This document shows, one piece after another, positions 63,641-64,000 of a stretch of 64,000 nt of DNA. The translations under genes and the position numbers were made by a program. Origin of the DNA: Sphingobacterium arenae (GTDB taxonomy: Bacteria > Bacteroidota > Bacteroidia > Sphingobacteriales > Sphingobacteriaceae); the NCBI RefSeq assembly GCF_014692505.1, contig NZ_JACNYK010000004.1, positions 248,001 to 312,000 on the forward strand. The letters run 5' to 3'. Each line of letters opens with the position of its first letter. The first letter of the stretch is position 1. The notes below the pieces were generated by a model. The model worked only from the letters and a program-made list of their open reading frames with translations. It ran no database searches and was not told the DNA's origin.

Positions 63641-64000
63641 ATGTACGATAAAGAAGAAAACGAAGGTATTATCATAGGTCATATTATTGCGAAACGAATC
63701 CAAGGTCTCCAGCTTAGCGGTTCCGAAGCGGAATCCATCAAAAATTGGCTCGCTGAATCCCCTGAAAATCGAGAAATGTATGAACGATGTACTGACAAGC
63801 AAGAACAGGCTGCGAGCTATACCTACCTCTCCTCCATAGACGTTCCAGCAGCGTTTGCACGTTTTGAGAAAAATAGACTCGCCGGCAAAAGCATCAAGAA
63901 AACGCCAATGCAGGCAAGGTTAGCCGCTTACCTACTTGCAGCCAGCGTCCTTCTTGTTGGCCTGTTTGGTCTCTACACACTATATTTCAATAGCTCCGAA
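63641..64000 (+). CDS. FecR-family anti-sigma factor, N-terminal part (cut by window edge)
   Basis: An open frame of 120 codons from the ATG at 63641 to the right edge. It reads as the cytosolic N-terminus of a FecR protein (IIAKRIQGLQLSGSEAESIK, NWLAESPENREMYERCTD) and ends in its membrane helix (AAYLLAASVLLVGLFGLYTL). The periplasmic FecR and DUF4974 parts lie outside. It should bind the ECF factor encoded just upstream, and a SusC gene is expected next. Confidence 0.88.
   Translation, partial: MYDKEENEGIIIGHIIAKRIQGLQLSGSEAESIKNWLAESPENREMYERCTDKQEQAASYTYLSSIDVPAAFARFEKNRLAGKSIKKTPMQARLAAYLLAASVLLVGLFGLYTLYFNSSE

Noticed and set aside
1..64000. tRNA, rRNA, CRISPR array, insertion sequence or prophage
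   Set aside because: I looked through the intergenic stretches and found no cloverleaf, repeat-spacer array, transposase or phage gene that I could support.

Overview
The window reads as chromosomal DNA of a Bacteroidota member, most likely of the family Sphingobacteriaceae. The evidence is five SusC/SusD outer-membrane uptake pairs, ECF sigma/FecR anti-sigma pairs beside them, LytS/LytTR two-component systems, Bacteroidota-type -7 promoter motifs (TAnnTTTG) in front of several genes, and no obvious Shine-Dalgarno sites. I saw no tRNA, rRNA, insertion sequence, prophage or CRISPR array. Genes are densely packed, and most long operons lie on the minus strand.

Layout. (1) 1-323: the start of an ECF sigma factor leaving the window. 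(2) 495-4341: a cytosolic metallophosphoesterase, a cation/proton antiporter and a small lipoprotein. (3) 4475-13084, minus: ECF sigma, FecR, SusC, SusD and an exported GDPD/alkaline-phosphatase fusion. I read this as an organophosphate-scavenging locus. (4) 13198-17728: an exported alpha/beta hydrolase, a TPR-histidine kinase/LytTR regulator pair and an exported LamG-like protein. (5) 17912-22025, plus: a three-gene cassette of an SbnA-like enzyme, a FAD/NAD(P)-binding protein and a Y4yA/DAP-decarboxylase-like PLP enzyme. It looks like a small amino-acid-derived metabolite pathway with no siderophore synthetase beside it. (6) 22157-24310: an SDR, an Rrf2 regulator and an NmrA/quinone-reductase-like protein. 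The last two share a 19-bp operator-like palindrome. (7) 24426-33140, minus: ECF sigma, FecR, STN-bearing SusC, SusD and a sulfatase. (8) 33228-35320: a DsbA/FrnE-like protein and a beta-helix lipoprotein. (9) 35412-49381, minus: two tandem paralogous SusC-SusD-sulfatase units plus a third sulfatase, with no glycoside hydrolase or lyase. The two SusC leaders share a conserved 5' element. (10) 49832-59908: a GlcG-like protein, then (minus) histidine kinase, metalloprotease lipoprotein, SusC, SusD and LytTR regulator. This is a peptide-uptake locus whose sensor and regulator genes sit at its two ends. (11) 60050-64000: MscS channel, MtfA-like peptidase, DUF4260 protein, Crp/Fnr regulator, and the start of another ECF/FecR locus.

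How the parts work together. Four uptake loci use three control schemes: ECF/FecR for phosphoesters and for one sulfated substrate, no local regulator for the tandem sulfatase locus, and LytS/LytTR for peptides. Each locus pairs a TonB-dependent SusC channel and SusD lid with exported or surface enzymes that trim the nutrient. The sulfatases all carry the CxP(S/T)R motif and need a formylglycine-generating enzyme that is not in this window. The most unusual items are the SbnA/FAD/Y4yA-like cassette, the GDPD-phosphatase fusion under its own ECF/FecR, the duplicated sulfatase units with conserved leaders, and the terminator-like hairpin directly in front of the LytTR regulator gene.
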